Below, one piece after another: positions 16,215 to 24,765 of a DNA stretch of 26,631 nt. The notes below the pieces were generated by a model, which did not search any database, was not told where the DNA came from, and saw only the letters and a program-made list of their open reading frames with translations. The stretch is from an uncultured Clostridia bacterium (GTDB lineage Bacteria; Bacillota_A; Clostridia; Christensenellales; CAG-138): positions 1 to 26,631 of the forward strand of contig CAMORL010000009.1 of NCBI GenBank assembly GCA_946623765.1, given 5' to 3'. Position 1 is the stretch's first letter, and each line of letters begins with the position of its first letter. Made by a program: the position numbers and the translations under genes.

Positions 16215-17345
16215 ATGGAAACGAAAGAAAAACGCCCGCTTGCGGAACAGCCGGAAACGGAACGGATAAAACCGAAAAACAAGCTCAGAACCGCGTTCTT
16301 TGCGCTGTGCATTGCATTCGCGCTGCTCGCCGTGCTCGGAATCGTGCTCGGAACGACAAAGGTGCAGATGTGCCGCGACGTGCATTTCTTCACCTGTGAC
16401 AGCCGCGGATTCCACCCGGTTTCGTGCGGTGTGCAGACGGTCGGACGCAAATATGCGCCGATCGACATCAACGCGCTTCCCACGCCGGACGCCGCGCTCT
16501 TCGACAGCGCCATGAAAAACGACGTCGATTACTATGAGACGGGCGAGATCAAAGAGGTTCCGATCTTTGCGCAGAAGAAGATCGACCGCTTCATCTTCTC
16601 GATGCTCATCGTTGTGCAGAACGGGTCCCTGTCCTCGGAAGAGCGGCAGACGGATATGATGTTCATCGCGTCCTATAACCAGCTTTTGCAGAAATTCACG
16701 GTCGTTTCTATTGCGCGCGACACGCTCGTTCCGCTTTCGGAATCCGAGTGGAAGCGAATCAACACCGCCTATTCGCGCGGCGGCGTCGGACAGCTCATCA
16801 ACACGGTCAACGACGTGTTCGAGCTGGATATTCAGAACTATGTCGTTACGGGGACGGAGGAGCTGAAAGCGCTTGCAGACGGGATCAACGGCATCCCTGC
16901 GGATCTGACCGCCGAGGAGGCGGAAACGATCAACGCGGCGTGCGGCTGTTCGCTGACGAAAGGAAAGCAGCAGCTGACCGGCGAACAGATCGTCACGCTG
17001 CTTTCAGACCGCGCGTCCGACAACAAGGGCGATCTCGGCAGGGCGGACCGGCAGGTGGAGATCGTGCACGACGCGTTTCTCTATCTGCAGGACTCGTTCG
17101 ACAGCGAGTTTTTATACCCGTTCTTCCGCACGATCTTCAAGAGCATCCGCACGAACGTCGATTTTGAAACGCTGCGCGGCGTAGGCTATGAGATGGCGGT
17201 TTCGGACGAACTGACGTTTCAGACGCTGCGGCTGCCGTTCGACGACGCCTATACCGAGCTCAACGCAGACGGCGGTTACGCGTTGCTGCCCGCGTTTGAA
17301 AAGAACCGGATTCTGCTTCGCCAGGCGCTGTACGGAAAGGAATAA
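16215..17345 (+). CDS. LytR-CpsA-Psr (LCP) family cell-wall glycopolymer ligase
   Basis: This membrane-anchored enzyme should transfer undecaprenyl-linked glycopolymer to peptidoglycan outside the cell. It has 376 residues with one N-terminal transmembrane helix (about 26-47). The LCP domain follows: RQTDMMFIASYN, VVSIARDTLVPL (the pyrophosphate-binding Arg and Asp), RINTAYSRGGVGQLINTVND, and LTGEQIVTLLSDRASDNKGDLGRADRQ with the second arginine group. Between the helix and the LCP core is an unusual extracellular segment with three cysteines (within MCRDVHFFTCDSRGFHPVSC), which could form disulfides. The ATG has GAGGAGG upstream. Its place after the glycopolymer operon and a NAGPA protein fits attachment of that polymer. 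Confidence 0.92.
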   Translation: METKEKRPLAEQPETERIKPKNKLRTAFFALCIAFALLAVLGIVLGTTKVQMCRDVHFFTCDSRGFHPVSCGVQTVGRKYAPIDINALPTPDAALFDSAMKNDVDYYETGEIKEVPIFAQKKIDRFIFSMLIVVQNGSLSSEERQTDMMFIASYNQLLQKFTVVSIARDTLVPLSESEWKRINTAYSRGGVGQLINTVNDVFELDIQNYVVTGTEELKALADGINGIPADLTAEEAETINAACGCSLTKGKQQLTGEQIVTLLSDRASDNKGDLGRADRQVEIVHDAFLYLQDSFDSEFLYPFFRTIFKSIRTNVDFETLRGVGYEMAVSDELTFQTLRLPFDDAYTELNADGGYALLPAFEKNRILLRQALYGKE

Positions 17346-17353
17346 CACGTTAC

Positions 17354-17383
17354 GGATCGGGAAATCGTCCCGGTCCTTTTTTT
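17354..17383 (+). terminator. Intrinsic terminator after the LCP gene
   Basis: GGATCGGGA (17354-17362) pairs with TCCCGGTCC (17368-17376) with one G-U pair and a 5-base loop, followed by seven T (17377-17383). The T run touches the stop codon of the convergent ParB-family gene. The reverse strand has no T run, so it acts for the plus strand only. Confidence 0.88.
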
Positions 17384-18197
17384 ATGTCCGCACGCGGATC
17401 AGAAGATCGACGCCGTCCTCGCGGCGCGTTTCCTCCATCGCGGCGGAAATACCGGAGCCGTCGAGCTGTTCGATGCAGGTTTTGACGCTGTTGATGAAGA
17501 GCCGGCAATCGCGCGAGCAGCGGAGGATCCGCATCGGCGCTGCGCCGGGCGCGCGGTTCAGAGAATCGACGAGCCGTTCCGCGGCGGGTCCGTTCATCTT
17601 TCGCTGTTCGATCATGTCGATCGCCTGCTGCTGCCGTTCGTCGTCGCCGAGTCTGAGCAGCGCGCGCGCATGCCGTTCCGACAGTCCGTCCGCACGAAGA
17701 CGCGAGCGCGTCTCTTTCGGCAGCTTCAGAAGCCGCAGACGGTTCGGAAGATACGGGTCGTTTTTGCCGAGCACGGTCGAAAGCTGCTCCTCGGAAAACC
17801 CGCTCTTCAGCAATGCGTCCAGCCGCTCCGCCTCCTCCAGAAAGTGCAGCGGCCGCCGCTGCAGGTTTTCCGAAAGCGCCATCACGGCGCTTCTTTCTTC
17901 GCTTGCGGTCACCACGATGCAGGGGATTTCCTTATAGCCGAGAAGCCTGCACGCCTTGAGACGCCGCTCTCCCGCGATCAGCTCAAAGCCTTCCGGCAGC
18001 CGCCGCACCAGGATCGGCTGCAAAAGCCCGATCTGCGCGATGCTGATCATCAGCTCGGAAAGCGCGGCGCGGTCCATCGCGCGGCGCTGACGCGCGCCGA
18101 CGGGCTTGATCTCCTCGACCGGCAGAAGCAGAAGCCGCCGGTCCGGGTCGACCTTCGGCGGCATGTTTAAGAGTCCCTGTTGAAACGAATACTGCAT
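17382..18197 (-). CDS. ParB/Spo0J/Noc-family DNA-binding protein
   Basis: This 271-residue protein has the ParB fold: SIAQIGLLQPILVRR, the CTP-binding GERRLKACRLLGY motif (GERR at 76-79), SENLQRRPLHFLEEAERL, and a helix-turn-helix region around FSEEQLSTVLGKNDPYLPNR. The C-terminal block RDCRLFINSVKTCIEQL recalls clostridial Noc-like proteins, which bind parS-like sites and act in chromosome organisation. The frame stays open upstream to 18341, but the ATG at 18197 has AGGAGG at good spacing and begins a normal N-terminus. No ParA gene is adjacent and I see no parS (TGTTTCACGTGAAACA) or Noc site near it. It is transcribed alone, convergent with the LCP gene. Confidence 0.88.
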   Translation of the reverse strand: MQYSFQQGLLNMPPKVDPDRRLLLLPVEEIKPVGARQRRAMDRAALSELMISIAQIGLLQPILVRRLPEGFELIAGERRLKACRLLGYKEIPCIVVTASEERSAVMALSENLQRRPLHFLEEAERLDALLKSGFSEEQLSTVLGKNDPYLPNRLRLLKLPKETRSRLRADGLSERHARALLRLGDDERQQQAIDMIEQRKMNGPAAERLVDSLNRAPGAAPMRILRCSRDCRLFINSVKTCIEQLDGSGISAAMEETRREDGVDLLIRVRT

Positions 18198-18323
18198 ATA
18201 CGCCTCCTGTTCCTGACGATTGTATGACGCGGCGCGTGTCGAAAAAAAGGCATGGGACAAACATAGAACAAAAGCAACAGGAATCGTGCGGAACCGTCCG
18301 AATGAATCGGCTGAAAAAAACGG

Positions 18324-18351
18324 TTGCAAAATCCGGAGCATTTGTTATAAT
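18324..18351 (+). promoter_or_regulatory. Predicted sigma-A promoter of the ferredoxin gene
   Basis: There is a -35 TTGCAA (18324-18329), a 16-base spacer and a consensus -10 TATAAT (18346-18351). The start would be near 18358, leaving a leader of about 25 bases that holds the GAGGAGG ribosome binding site. Confidence 0.8.
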
Positions 18352-18382
18352 GAGGATGAAATCTTATGAGGAGGTATAAACA

Positions 18383-18553
18383 ATGGCATACAAAATTACG
18401 GATGAATGCATCTCCTGCGGCGCATGTGCGGCAGAGTGCCCGGTTGAAGCGATCGCAGAGGGCGACGGCAAGTACGAGATCAACCCCGACGTCTGCATCG
18501 AGTGCGGCAACTGCGCGGAGGTTTGCCCCGTCGGCGCACCCAAAGCGGAATAA
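18383..18553 (+). CDS. 2[4Fe-4S] clostridial-type ferredoxin
   Basis: This is a 56-residue electron carrier. Two cluster motifs are complete: C9, C12, C15 with C19-Pro, and C38, C41, C44 with C48-Pro (CISCGACAAECP and CIECGNCAEVCP). Length, spacing and acidic character are those of the small low-potential ferredoxins of anaerobic Bacillota, which serve enzymes such as pyruvate:ferredoxin oxidoreductase and hydrogenase. The ATG follows GAGGAGG by 8 bases. It has its own strong promoter and terminator, so it is a single-gene unit. It gives evidence for anaerobic metabolism but is not obviously linked to its neighbours. Confidence 0.97.
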   Translation: MAYKITDECISCGACAAECPVEAIAEGDGKYEINPDVCIECGNCAEVCPVGAPKAE

Positions 18554-18564
18554 TCAAACGACAA

Positions 18565-18596
18565 AAAAACAGCTCCGGTTTTCCGGGGCTGTTTTT
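18565..18596. terminator. Bidirectional terminator between the ferredoxin gene and the export operon
   Basis: AAAAACAGCTCCGG (18565-18578) pairs with CCGGGGCTGTTTTT (18583-18596), with one G-U, around TTTT. Both strands read a hairpin followed by T residues, so it can end the ferredoxin transcript and the convergent permease transcript (stop at 18618). Confidence 0.88.
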
Positions 18597-18617
18597 ATGT
18601 GTGCAAAACGCGGTATG

Positions 18618-19871
<1,254 letters not shown>

Positions 19872-19883
19872 CGCAGTTCCTCC

Positions 19884-21797
19884 TTACCAGCCGCCGTAAT
19901 AGACGCCGCCTTTGGCGTCCTCGACCGGATTTCCCTCTTTGCAGTTCTTGTCGTACGGGAACGCGATGCGGTCCTCCGGCAGAATCGGACTGCCCAAAAG
20001 CTCCACATAATCGTTCATGCGGCTGCCGGTCTTGACGACCCGTTTTTCAAGCACGCCGTCCTTTGCGGCGAACACGCAGATTTCGCCGTCGATTTCCCGA
20101 AGGAACGCTTCGTGCAGATAGATCGTCCCCTGCTCATAGAGCGAAGAGAAGTTTGAAAACTCGATGTATTCGCCGATGCCGGGCACAACGTCGCCGATGA
20201 TGTCCAGCACCAGAAGGTAGCCGGAGGAGTTCGGATTGCCGCTGCTCGAATAGTTCGTGGAGATCGGCATGGTCCCGATCTTCGCAACGCGCGCGCGCAC
20301 GTTCTGCTGCATCTGATACGAAAAGCCGGTCAGCTCCGTGCCGACGGGGTAGCTGCTGAGCACGTCCTCGCCGATGATCGCGGAGATGTGCAGCCCCGTT
20401 CCGCCGCGGATCTCGATGAGCGTTCCGCCGTTTTCCGCCAGATTCGGATCGGCTGCCTGCATCACGGTGCCGTTGACCTCGGAATAGAGAATGCCGTCAA
20501 GCCCGCTGCGCTGCGCCTTCTCAATGTCCAGCACCAGCTGACGGTACTTGAGCTCGTCTTCGCGGATGCCCTTTGCAATCTCGTTTGCAATCGCCTCGCG
20601 TTCCGCTTTCGACATGCCGCCGTAATACGGCGTCGGCTCTTCACTCGGTTCCGCGCTCGGATCCTCGGTCGGTTCCGCGCTCGGATCGGGCGTTTCGGAC
20701 GGATCCGGCGTAACGGTCGGCGTCGGCGTCGGCGTAGGAGTCGGCGTCGGAGTCAATGTAGGCGTCGGTGTCGGCGTCGGCGTGGGTGTAGGCGTCGGAG
20801 TCGGCGTCGGCGTGGGGGTAGGTGTAGGTGTCGGCGGTTCCCAGACGGAGGTGGTCAAAATGATCGCGCCGCTCGGATCGAACCGCAGCGCTGCCGCAAA
20901 GCGTTCCGCTTTCAGCACCACGTACCAGTCGCGTCCGACCTCGATTGCCTTTTCGCGCTGCGCAAGCAGGAAATCGAACGGTACTTCCGTGCCGGACCCG
21001 TAGGCAAAGGTCAGCGGGTCGAACATGCTGCCGTTGCCGCTTACGGGAATCTCAAGGTCCGCGGCGCATGTGTCGTCCGAAACCGTTACGGAGAACGAGA
21101 ACGTCCCGTCCGGCTGCGCGGCGATCAGGATCTCCGCCTCCGGCTGCAGAATGCGCGCAAAGACGGCTTCTTCGCGTTCCGCCGCCGTATCGAGCAGGGT
21201 GCGGAAAAACGTGTCGGTGACCGGGTCCTCCGCGCCGATCTCGTACAGGAACGGTTCGTCCTGCGTGCCCGCGCCTTCAAGCGGCGTGACAAGATCGCTC
21301 ACGACGCGAAGCGAAAGCCGCGCAATCCTGCCGGCTGCCGCGCCTGCGCTGCCGGTTCGCACGATGGGCGTCGGGCGGGGCGTAGGCGTGAGAATCGGCT
21401 CTTCGTAATCCTCCCGCGCATATTTCTTATATTCGGCGTATGCGGCGCGCAGCTTGTTTTCGAGCTTCACGAGGTCGAGCATGCTTTGTTCATAGGAGAG
21501 GTTGGTGCGCGTGGCGTCATAGCGCAGCAGCGGATCGCCGATGGAAACGACGTCGCCGGGATGCACCAGGATTTCGAGCACCGTGCGGTCCGGATCCTTT
21601 GACACAATCTGCGACGCGTCCGAGGTCACGATGCCGTAGAGATACGTCTGATTCGGCATATAGGACATCATCCATTGCATGGCGGGGTAGACCTCGCACG
21701 GCGGGACCTTGCGGAATTTCAGATACGCAAACACGCCGCCGCCCAGAAGACCGAGGCACAGAACGCAGATGAGAATGATTTTCAGCGCTTTTTTCAT
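19884..21797 (-). CDS. Second HlyD/MacA-type adaptor, interrupted by a (Thr-Pro)n linker and an inserted region
   Basis: This 637-residue membrane fusion protein has one N-terminal transmembrane helix (about 5-26). The first half of a lipoyl-type domain ([18 protein letters not shown], 77-94) is followed by one helical arm (about 98-130). The second arm and lipoyl half only resume at about 395-465 ([20 protein letters not shown], then [20 protein letters not shown]). Between them sit an unrecognised region (about 150-318), probably beta-rich, and a Thr-Pro tract (321-362) followed by Asp/Glu/Pro/Ser repeats. The C-terminal half has the beta-barrel and ends in [14 protein letters not shown]. 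Its start overlaps the ATPase stop as ATGA. Confidence 0.85.
   Translation of the reverse strand: MKKALKIILICVLCLGLLGGGVFAYLKFRKVPPCEVYPAMQWMMSYMPNQTYLYGIVTSDASQIVSKDPDRTVLEILVHPGDVVSIGDPLLRYDATRTNLSYEQSMLDLVKLENKLRAAYAEYKKYAREDYEEPILTPTPRPTPIVRTGSAGAAAGRIARLSLRVVSDLVTPLEGAGTQDEPFLYEIGAEDPVTDTFFRTLLDTAAEREEAVFARILQPEAEILIAAQPDGTFSFSVTVSDDTCAADLEIPVSGNGSMFDPLTFAYGSGTEVPFDFLLAQREKAIEVGRDWYVVLKAERFAAALRFDPSGAIILTTSVWEPPTPTPTPTPTPTPTPTPTPTPTPTPTLTPTPTPTPTPTPTVTPDPSETPDPSAEPTEDPSAEPSEEPTPYYGGMSKAEREAIANEIAKGIREDELKYRQLVLDIEKAQRSGLDGILYSEVNGTVMQAADPNLAENGGTLIEIRGGTGLHISAIIGEDVLSSYPVGTELTGFSYQMQQNVRARVAKIGTMPISTNYSSSGNPNSSGYLLVLDIIGDVVPGIGEYIEFSNFSSLYEQGTIYLHEAFLREIDGEICVFAAKDGVLEKRVVKTGSRMNDYVELLGSPILPEDRIAFPYDKNCKEGNPVEDAKGGVYYGGW
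20718..20834 (-). repeat. Degenerate hexanucleotide repeat encoding the Thr-Pro tract
   Basis: About twenty imperfect copies of GGCGTC (plus strand; variants GGTGTC, GGCGTA, GGAGTC, GTGGGT) encode alternating Thr and Pro on the minus strand. Because the unit is 6 bases, slippage would change linker length without breaking the frame. One copy differs, giving Leu in place of Pro. Confidence 0.9.
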
Positions 21798-22471
21798 CGC
21801 GGACCTCCCGCGGAGAGCACGCCGTCATAGATGTGCATCATGTCGGACGCGCGCTTTGCAACCGCCAGCTCGTGTGTAATCATGATGATCGACATGCCGC
21901 GATCGTGCAGCCGGTCAAAGATATCCATGATCTGCTGACCGGACTTGGAATCCAGCGCGCCGGTGGGCTCGTCGGCAAGCAGCAGCTTCGGCTGCGTGCA
22001 GATCGCCCTGGCGATCGCGACGCGCTGACACTGACCGCCGGAAAGCTGTGTGGGATAGAAATCCATACGGTCCTTGAGTCCGACTTCGGTCAGCGCTTCT
22101 TCCGCACGTTCCCTCCGTTCGCGCTTCGGGACGTTTCCGTACATCAGCGGCAGCGCGACGTTCTCCCACGCTTTGCGGCGCTGCAGAAGGTGGAACGACT
22201 GAAACACAAAGCCGATCTTTTCGTTTCGGATCTTTGCCATCTGCGTGTCGGACGCGCGGGAATTGTCGACGTCCTCAAAGTAATACGTGCCCGAGGTGGG
22301 CGTGTCGAGGTAGCCGAGAATGTTCATCAGCGTCGATTTGCCGGAACCGGACGGTCCCATGATCGCGTAATATTCGCCGTCCTCCATGGAGAAGTTGACG
22401 TCGTGCAGCACGGGAACCGGATGATCCGCCGTGCCGTAGGTTTTTTCAATGTGTTCGAGACGGATCAGCAT
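21794..22471 (-). CDS. MacB/LolD-type ABC transporter ATPase
   Basis: This is the 225-residue ATPase for the MacB-like permease. Motifs are Walker [11 protein letters not shown]-loop FVFQSFHLL, signature [14 protein letters not shown] (Cys where the family usually has Gln), Walker [13 protein letters not shown] and the switch histidine in ITHEL. The frame is open upstream to 22642, but ATG 22471 gives the standard N-terminus ([13 protein letters not shown]). It lies one base after the first adaptor's stop, and its own stop overlaps the second adaptor's start. The order adaptor-ATPase-adaptor-permease marks one export complex. Confidence 0.94.
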   Translation of the reverse strand: MLIRLEHIEKTYGTADHPVPVLHDVNFSMEDGEYYAIMGPSGSGKSTLMNILGYLDTPTSGTYYFEDVDNSRASDTQMAKIRNEKIGFVFQSFHLLQRRKAWENVALPLMYGNVPKRERRERAEEALTEVGLKDRMDFYPTQLSGGQCQRVAIARAICTQPKLLLADEPTGALDSKSGQQIMDIFDRLHDRGMSIIMITHELAVAKRASDMMHIYDGVLSAGGPR

Positions 22472-22472
22472 G

Positions 22473-23786
22473 TCAGCCTCCGATATCCGCGGGTTCGACG
22501 AAATCCTCTTCCGGCAAAGCAAAGGTGGGTTCGTCGAACGATTCGGGCATTCCGTTTTCCGGCAGAAAAGAATCGCCGCCGTCGGGCATCGGCTGTTCGT
22601 TCGGATCGGTGAACGCCGTCTCCGTCGCGCGCATGCCGGCATGGACGGTTTCGTCCGGGAACGCGATGCGGTCCTTCGGCGTCAGACCGGACAGGATTTC
22701 ATAGCATTCGGTCATCTCGTCAAATGCGCCGACCTCGACGCGCCGCTTTTCGATGCGGTCGTTTGCACCGACCGCCCAAACGTAATAATTGCCGTTTTCC
22801 TCGATCAGAAACGCCGCGGGCAGCATCAGCGCGGCGCTCTGCGTTTCCTCCGCGTTGAGGTCGATGATGACGTGCTGACCGATCATCAGCCCTTCGATGC
22901 TCTCCGGTTCCACATAGAACGCGTACTTGCTGGCGCGCTCGCCCATGCCGCCGTCGTAATACATGCCGTTTTGATCGTTCACGACCGCGTCGGTGTCCAC
23001 GCGATAGATCGTCCCTTTCAGGACGACGTCGTTTATGCGCGAGCGGAGCAGAACCGGCATGCCGACAAAGAGCGTATAGACCGTCTGTTCGTTGACCGTT
23101 CCCTTGACGCAGAAGTCGGAGCCGGCGATGATGGTGATGTATGCGTTGCTTTCGCCGCCGCCGACCATGAACGGATCGCCGGATCCGGAATCGTCCCGCA
23201 CGGAACGAACGGTTCCCGAAACGGGGGAGTAGACCTCGCTCGCGTCGATCAGCTTCTGCATTTCGTCCGCCTTCTGCCGCTTATCCTTAAGGTCGAATTC
23301 CGCCTTCCGGATCTCGAGCTCCACGGTCTGAATCTCCAGCTCGATGCCGTAGCGGTCCTTCTCCTTGGCTTTTTTCAACCGCTTTTCAAGCGATTCCAGC
23401 TGATCCCGGTTGGTGCGGAGTCCGTTTTCCGCGCCGGTGATGTCGATCAGGATCTGCGCGTGGGACAGCTTCAGATCGTCGACGTCATAGCAGAACAGCG
23501 GGTCGCCTTCCTTGACGCGCATGCCCGTCGTGACGAAGCATTCCTTGACGGTCATGTCTGCGGAAGGGTTGACCTCGATGACGTTCTTCGCTTCGACGAC
23601 GCCGTTGTACTGCGCCCGTATGCCGACGCCGCCCATGCCTGTGATTTCCGCCACGGACTGCACGTACGCCGCGCTTTCATTGCCGCTGAAGCTGCGCCGA
23701 TAGAACCAGTACCCTGCGCCGCCGAGCAGCAGCAGCGCCAGCAGAATCACCGTGAATGTGATCCAACCCTTGCGTTTCTTCTTCAT
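22473..23786 (-). CDS. HlyD/MacA-type periplasmic-adaptor-like (membrane fusion) protein
   Basis: This 437-residue adaptor is the first gene of the export operon. A transmembrane helix covers about residues 8-28. It is followed by a lipoyl half (NPSADMTVKECFVTTGMRVK), a long helical hairpin (about 105-185, rich in Glu/Lys heptads such as LESLEKRLKKAKEKDRYG), and the second lipoyl half (VYSPVSGTVRSV). Beta-barrel regions come next, then a Pro/Glu-rich acidic tail. It contains LTPKDRIAFPDE, matched by [12 protein letters not shown] in the second adaptor. I start at ATG 23786, which has GAGGTG at good spacing; a GTG at 23792 lies too close to that site. It is preceded by the riboswitch-like leader. 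Confidence 0.9.
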   Translation of the reverse strand: MKKKRKGWITFTVILLALLLLGGAGYWFYRRSFSGNESAAYVQSVAEITGMGGVGIRAQYNGVVEAKNVIEVNPSADMTVKECFVTTGMRVKEGDPLFCYDVDDLKLSHAQILIDITGAENGLRTNRDQLESLEKRLKKAKEKDRYGIELEIQTVELEIRKAEFDLKDKRQKADEMQKLIDASEVYSPVSGTVRSVRDDSGSGDPFMVGGGESNAYITIIAGSDFCVKGTVNEQTVYTLFVGMPVLLRSRINDVVLKGTIYRVDTDAVVNDQNGMYYDGGMGERASKYAFYVEPESIEGLMIGQHVIIDLNAEETQSAALMLPAAFLIEENGNYYVWAVGANDRIEKRRVEVGAFDEMTECYEILSGLTPKDRIAFPDETVHAGMRATETAFTDPNEQPMPDGGDSFLPENGMPESFDEPTFALPEEDFVEPADIGG

Positions 23787-23832
23787 ATACACACCTCAAA
23801 AAACTCTCTGATAACAATACTCGGCAGCGGAT

Positions 23833-23871
23833 CGTTTCGTTGCAGAAACGGACCCGCCGATTCGAAATCGG
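23833..23871 (-). other. Two small hairpins in the export-operon leader
   Basis: On the minus strand, CCGATT/AATCGG with a 3-base loop (23871-23857) is followed by CGTTTC/GAAACG with a 6-base loop (23850-23833). Both lie between the leader terminator and the first adaptor gene. They have no T run, so they are not terminators. They may stabilise the read-through mRNA. Confidence 0.4.
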
Positions 23872-23902
23872 TACGTTCGGCGCATCGAAAGCGCTCTTAA
23901 CG

Positions 23903-23927
23903 AAAAAAGCCCGATCTGAGGATCGGG
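23903..23927 (-). terminator. Leader terminator of the export operon (riboswitch expression platform)
   Basis: On the minus strand, CCCGATC (23927-23921) pairs perfectly with GATCGGG (23916-23910) around CTCA, followed by C and six T (23908-23903). It lies 16 bases after the S-box-like aptamer and 116 bases before the first gene, so it should block the operon unless prevented. Confidence 0.9.
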
Positions 23928-23943
23928 ACGGTGTTCTTTGACG

Positions 23944-24026
23944 CGCCATCATACAAGCTTTAGCACCTTACTTAGGCAGGTTGCTGTGCGGTCAACGAGC
24001 TTGTCTCTCGCGCACTCTCGATGGCG
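23944..24026 (-). promoter_or_regulatory. S-box (SAM-I/SAM-IV)-like riboswitch aptamer lacking P4
   Basis: Read on the minus strand from 24026. P1 is CGCCATC (24026-24020) with GATGGCG (23950-23944). The 5' side reads ATCGAGAGTGCGCGAGAG, which follows the S-box pattern ATCnAGAGnGGnGGAGGG. P2 is GTGCG (24015-24011) with CGCAC (23990-23986), extended by CGAG/CTCG. The P2 loop ACAAG (24004-24000) can form a pseudoknot with CTTGT (23957-23953). The core GCAACC (23984-23979), a short P3 and GGTGCTAA (23967-23960) are conserved S-box elements. SAM-I has a P4 after this block; here the pseudoknot strand and P1 follow at once, as in SAM-I/IV variants. The ligand is inferred, not proven. Confidence 0.72.
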
Positions 24027-24032
24027 GTTCTG

Positions 24033-24061
24033 AGTATAGCACCGTCTGCCGGAAAATGCAA
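24033..24061 (-). promoter_or_regulatory. Predicted sigma-A promoter of the export operon
   Basis: On the minus strand there is a -35 TTGCAT (24061-24056), a 17-base spacer and -10 TATACT (24038-24033). The predicted start is near 24026, exactly at the base of the aptamer's P1. Between here and the upstream gene end at 24174 I see no terminator and no gene. Confidence 0.8.
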
Positions 24062-24173
24062 ACAATATATGAATATTTTTCGCGTATTTTACAGGGAAAA
24101 TGACGAAAAACTATACATTTACGGCGCATATCACGGTATACACCATGTGCAATAATATGCAGGACCGAGCCGA

Positions 24174-24749
24174 TTATTCAGAATCTTCCGGACTGTTTTC
24201 CTCCACGGGCTCAAAGCGGTATTTCTGCATAGCGTCCGGATACTTTGTTCGGTCCACCTGCGACAGAAACATCTCTTTCGGTCGGATCCAAAGCGAACGG
24301 TCGCCGTACAGCTTGCGGTAGACGACGTATTCCTCCTGTGTTTCGGAGTGCTTTGCAACGTCCTCGACCCGGTACAGACCGCCCTTGAAATGCCGGTAGA
24401 CGTGATGCAGAAGAAGCTCGCGCGGCTTTTGCGGTTCTTCCTGCGTTCCGTTGAAGTACGCGTCATAAAGCTCCTTTGCCGAATCGAGCCGGTCATACGG
24501 CACGTAGAGCCGCACGGTGCCGACGTTCACGCCGAGGTTTGCAACGATACCCGCGCCGAGGGCGGATCGCTCCGTGCAGGGAATATCGTTGTCGTGAAAC
24601 AGTTCCTTCAGCATCTCCGCCTGCATATAGTGCACGTCTGCGGCGAGGCAGAAATCGCCGGGTTCGACCTCCCGGAGCCTGCGGCTGCGGCAATGCGGGC
24701 AGACCGGTTTGTCAACGAGCTTCATGCAGTTTTCACAGTACAGCGGCAT
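24174..24749 (-). CDS. Zinc-ribbon / DUF2007-like / DUF1653 protein
   Basis: This 191-residue protein of unknown function appears to have three parts. A zinc-ribbon is formed by C5-C8 and C17-C20 (CENC, CPHC). A DUF2007-like segment spans about residues 30-100 ([20 protein letters not shown], then [20 protein letters not shown]). A C-terminal DUF1653 domain spans about 110-175 ([41 protein letters not shown]). DUF2007 proteins are thought to sense or signal, but no reaction is known for either DUF. It starts 16 bases after the HerA-like ATPase gene, so the two are probably co-transcribed. The start is supported by AGAGAGGA upstream. Confidence 0.85.
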   Translation of the reverse strand: MPLYCENCMKLVDKPVCPHCRSRRLREVEPGDFCLAADVHYMQAEMLKELFHDNDIPCTERSALGAGIVANLGVNVGTVRLYVPYDRLDSAKELYDAYFNGTQEEPQKPRELLLHHVYRHFKGGLYRVEDVAKHSETQEEYVVYRKLYGDRSLWIRPKEMFLSQVDRTKYPDAMQKYRFEPVEENSPEDSE

Positions 24750-24765
24750 ATGGCGTTCCTCTCTC

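Noticed and set aside
14834..16513. Long minus-strand open frame opposite the NAGPA gene
   Set aside because: The plus strand holds a signal peptide, a NAGPA signature, a promoter and a ribosome binding site. The reverse frame has none of these.
18219..18224. TACAAT as a possible -10 for the ParB-family gene (minus strand)
   Set aside because: A 17-base spacer leads to TTTTTT, a poor -35, so I did not call a promoter.
17382..18341. Longer ParB-family frame starting at 18341
   Set aside because: The extra 48 residues have no ParB similarity and the ATG at 18197 has an AGGAGG site.
20718..20834. Regular repeat considered as a CRISPR array
   Set aside because: Units are 6 bases with no spacers, and they encode Thr-Pro in a recognised protein.
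23944..24026. Leader considered as a T-box, glycine, TPP or c-di-GMP element
   Set aside because: No T-box antiterminator sequence, no glycine, TPP or GEMM core. The GCAACC / GGTGCTAA pair and the ATCGAGAG start fit the S-box family instead.
24130..24150. Imperfect palindrome around GGTATACACC between the DUF1653 gene and the export promoter
   Set aside because: It matches its reverse complement only partly, has no T run and no known operator, so it supports neither a terminator nor a regulator site.
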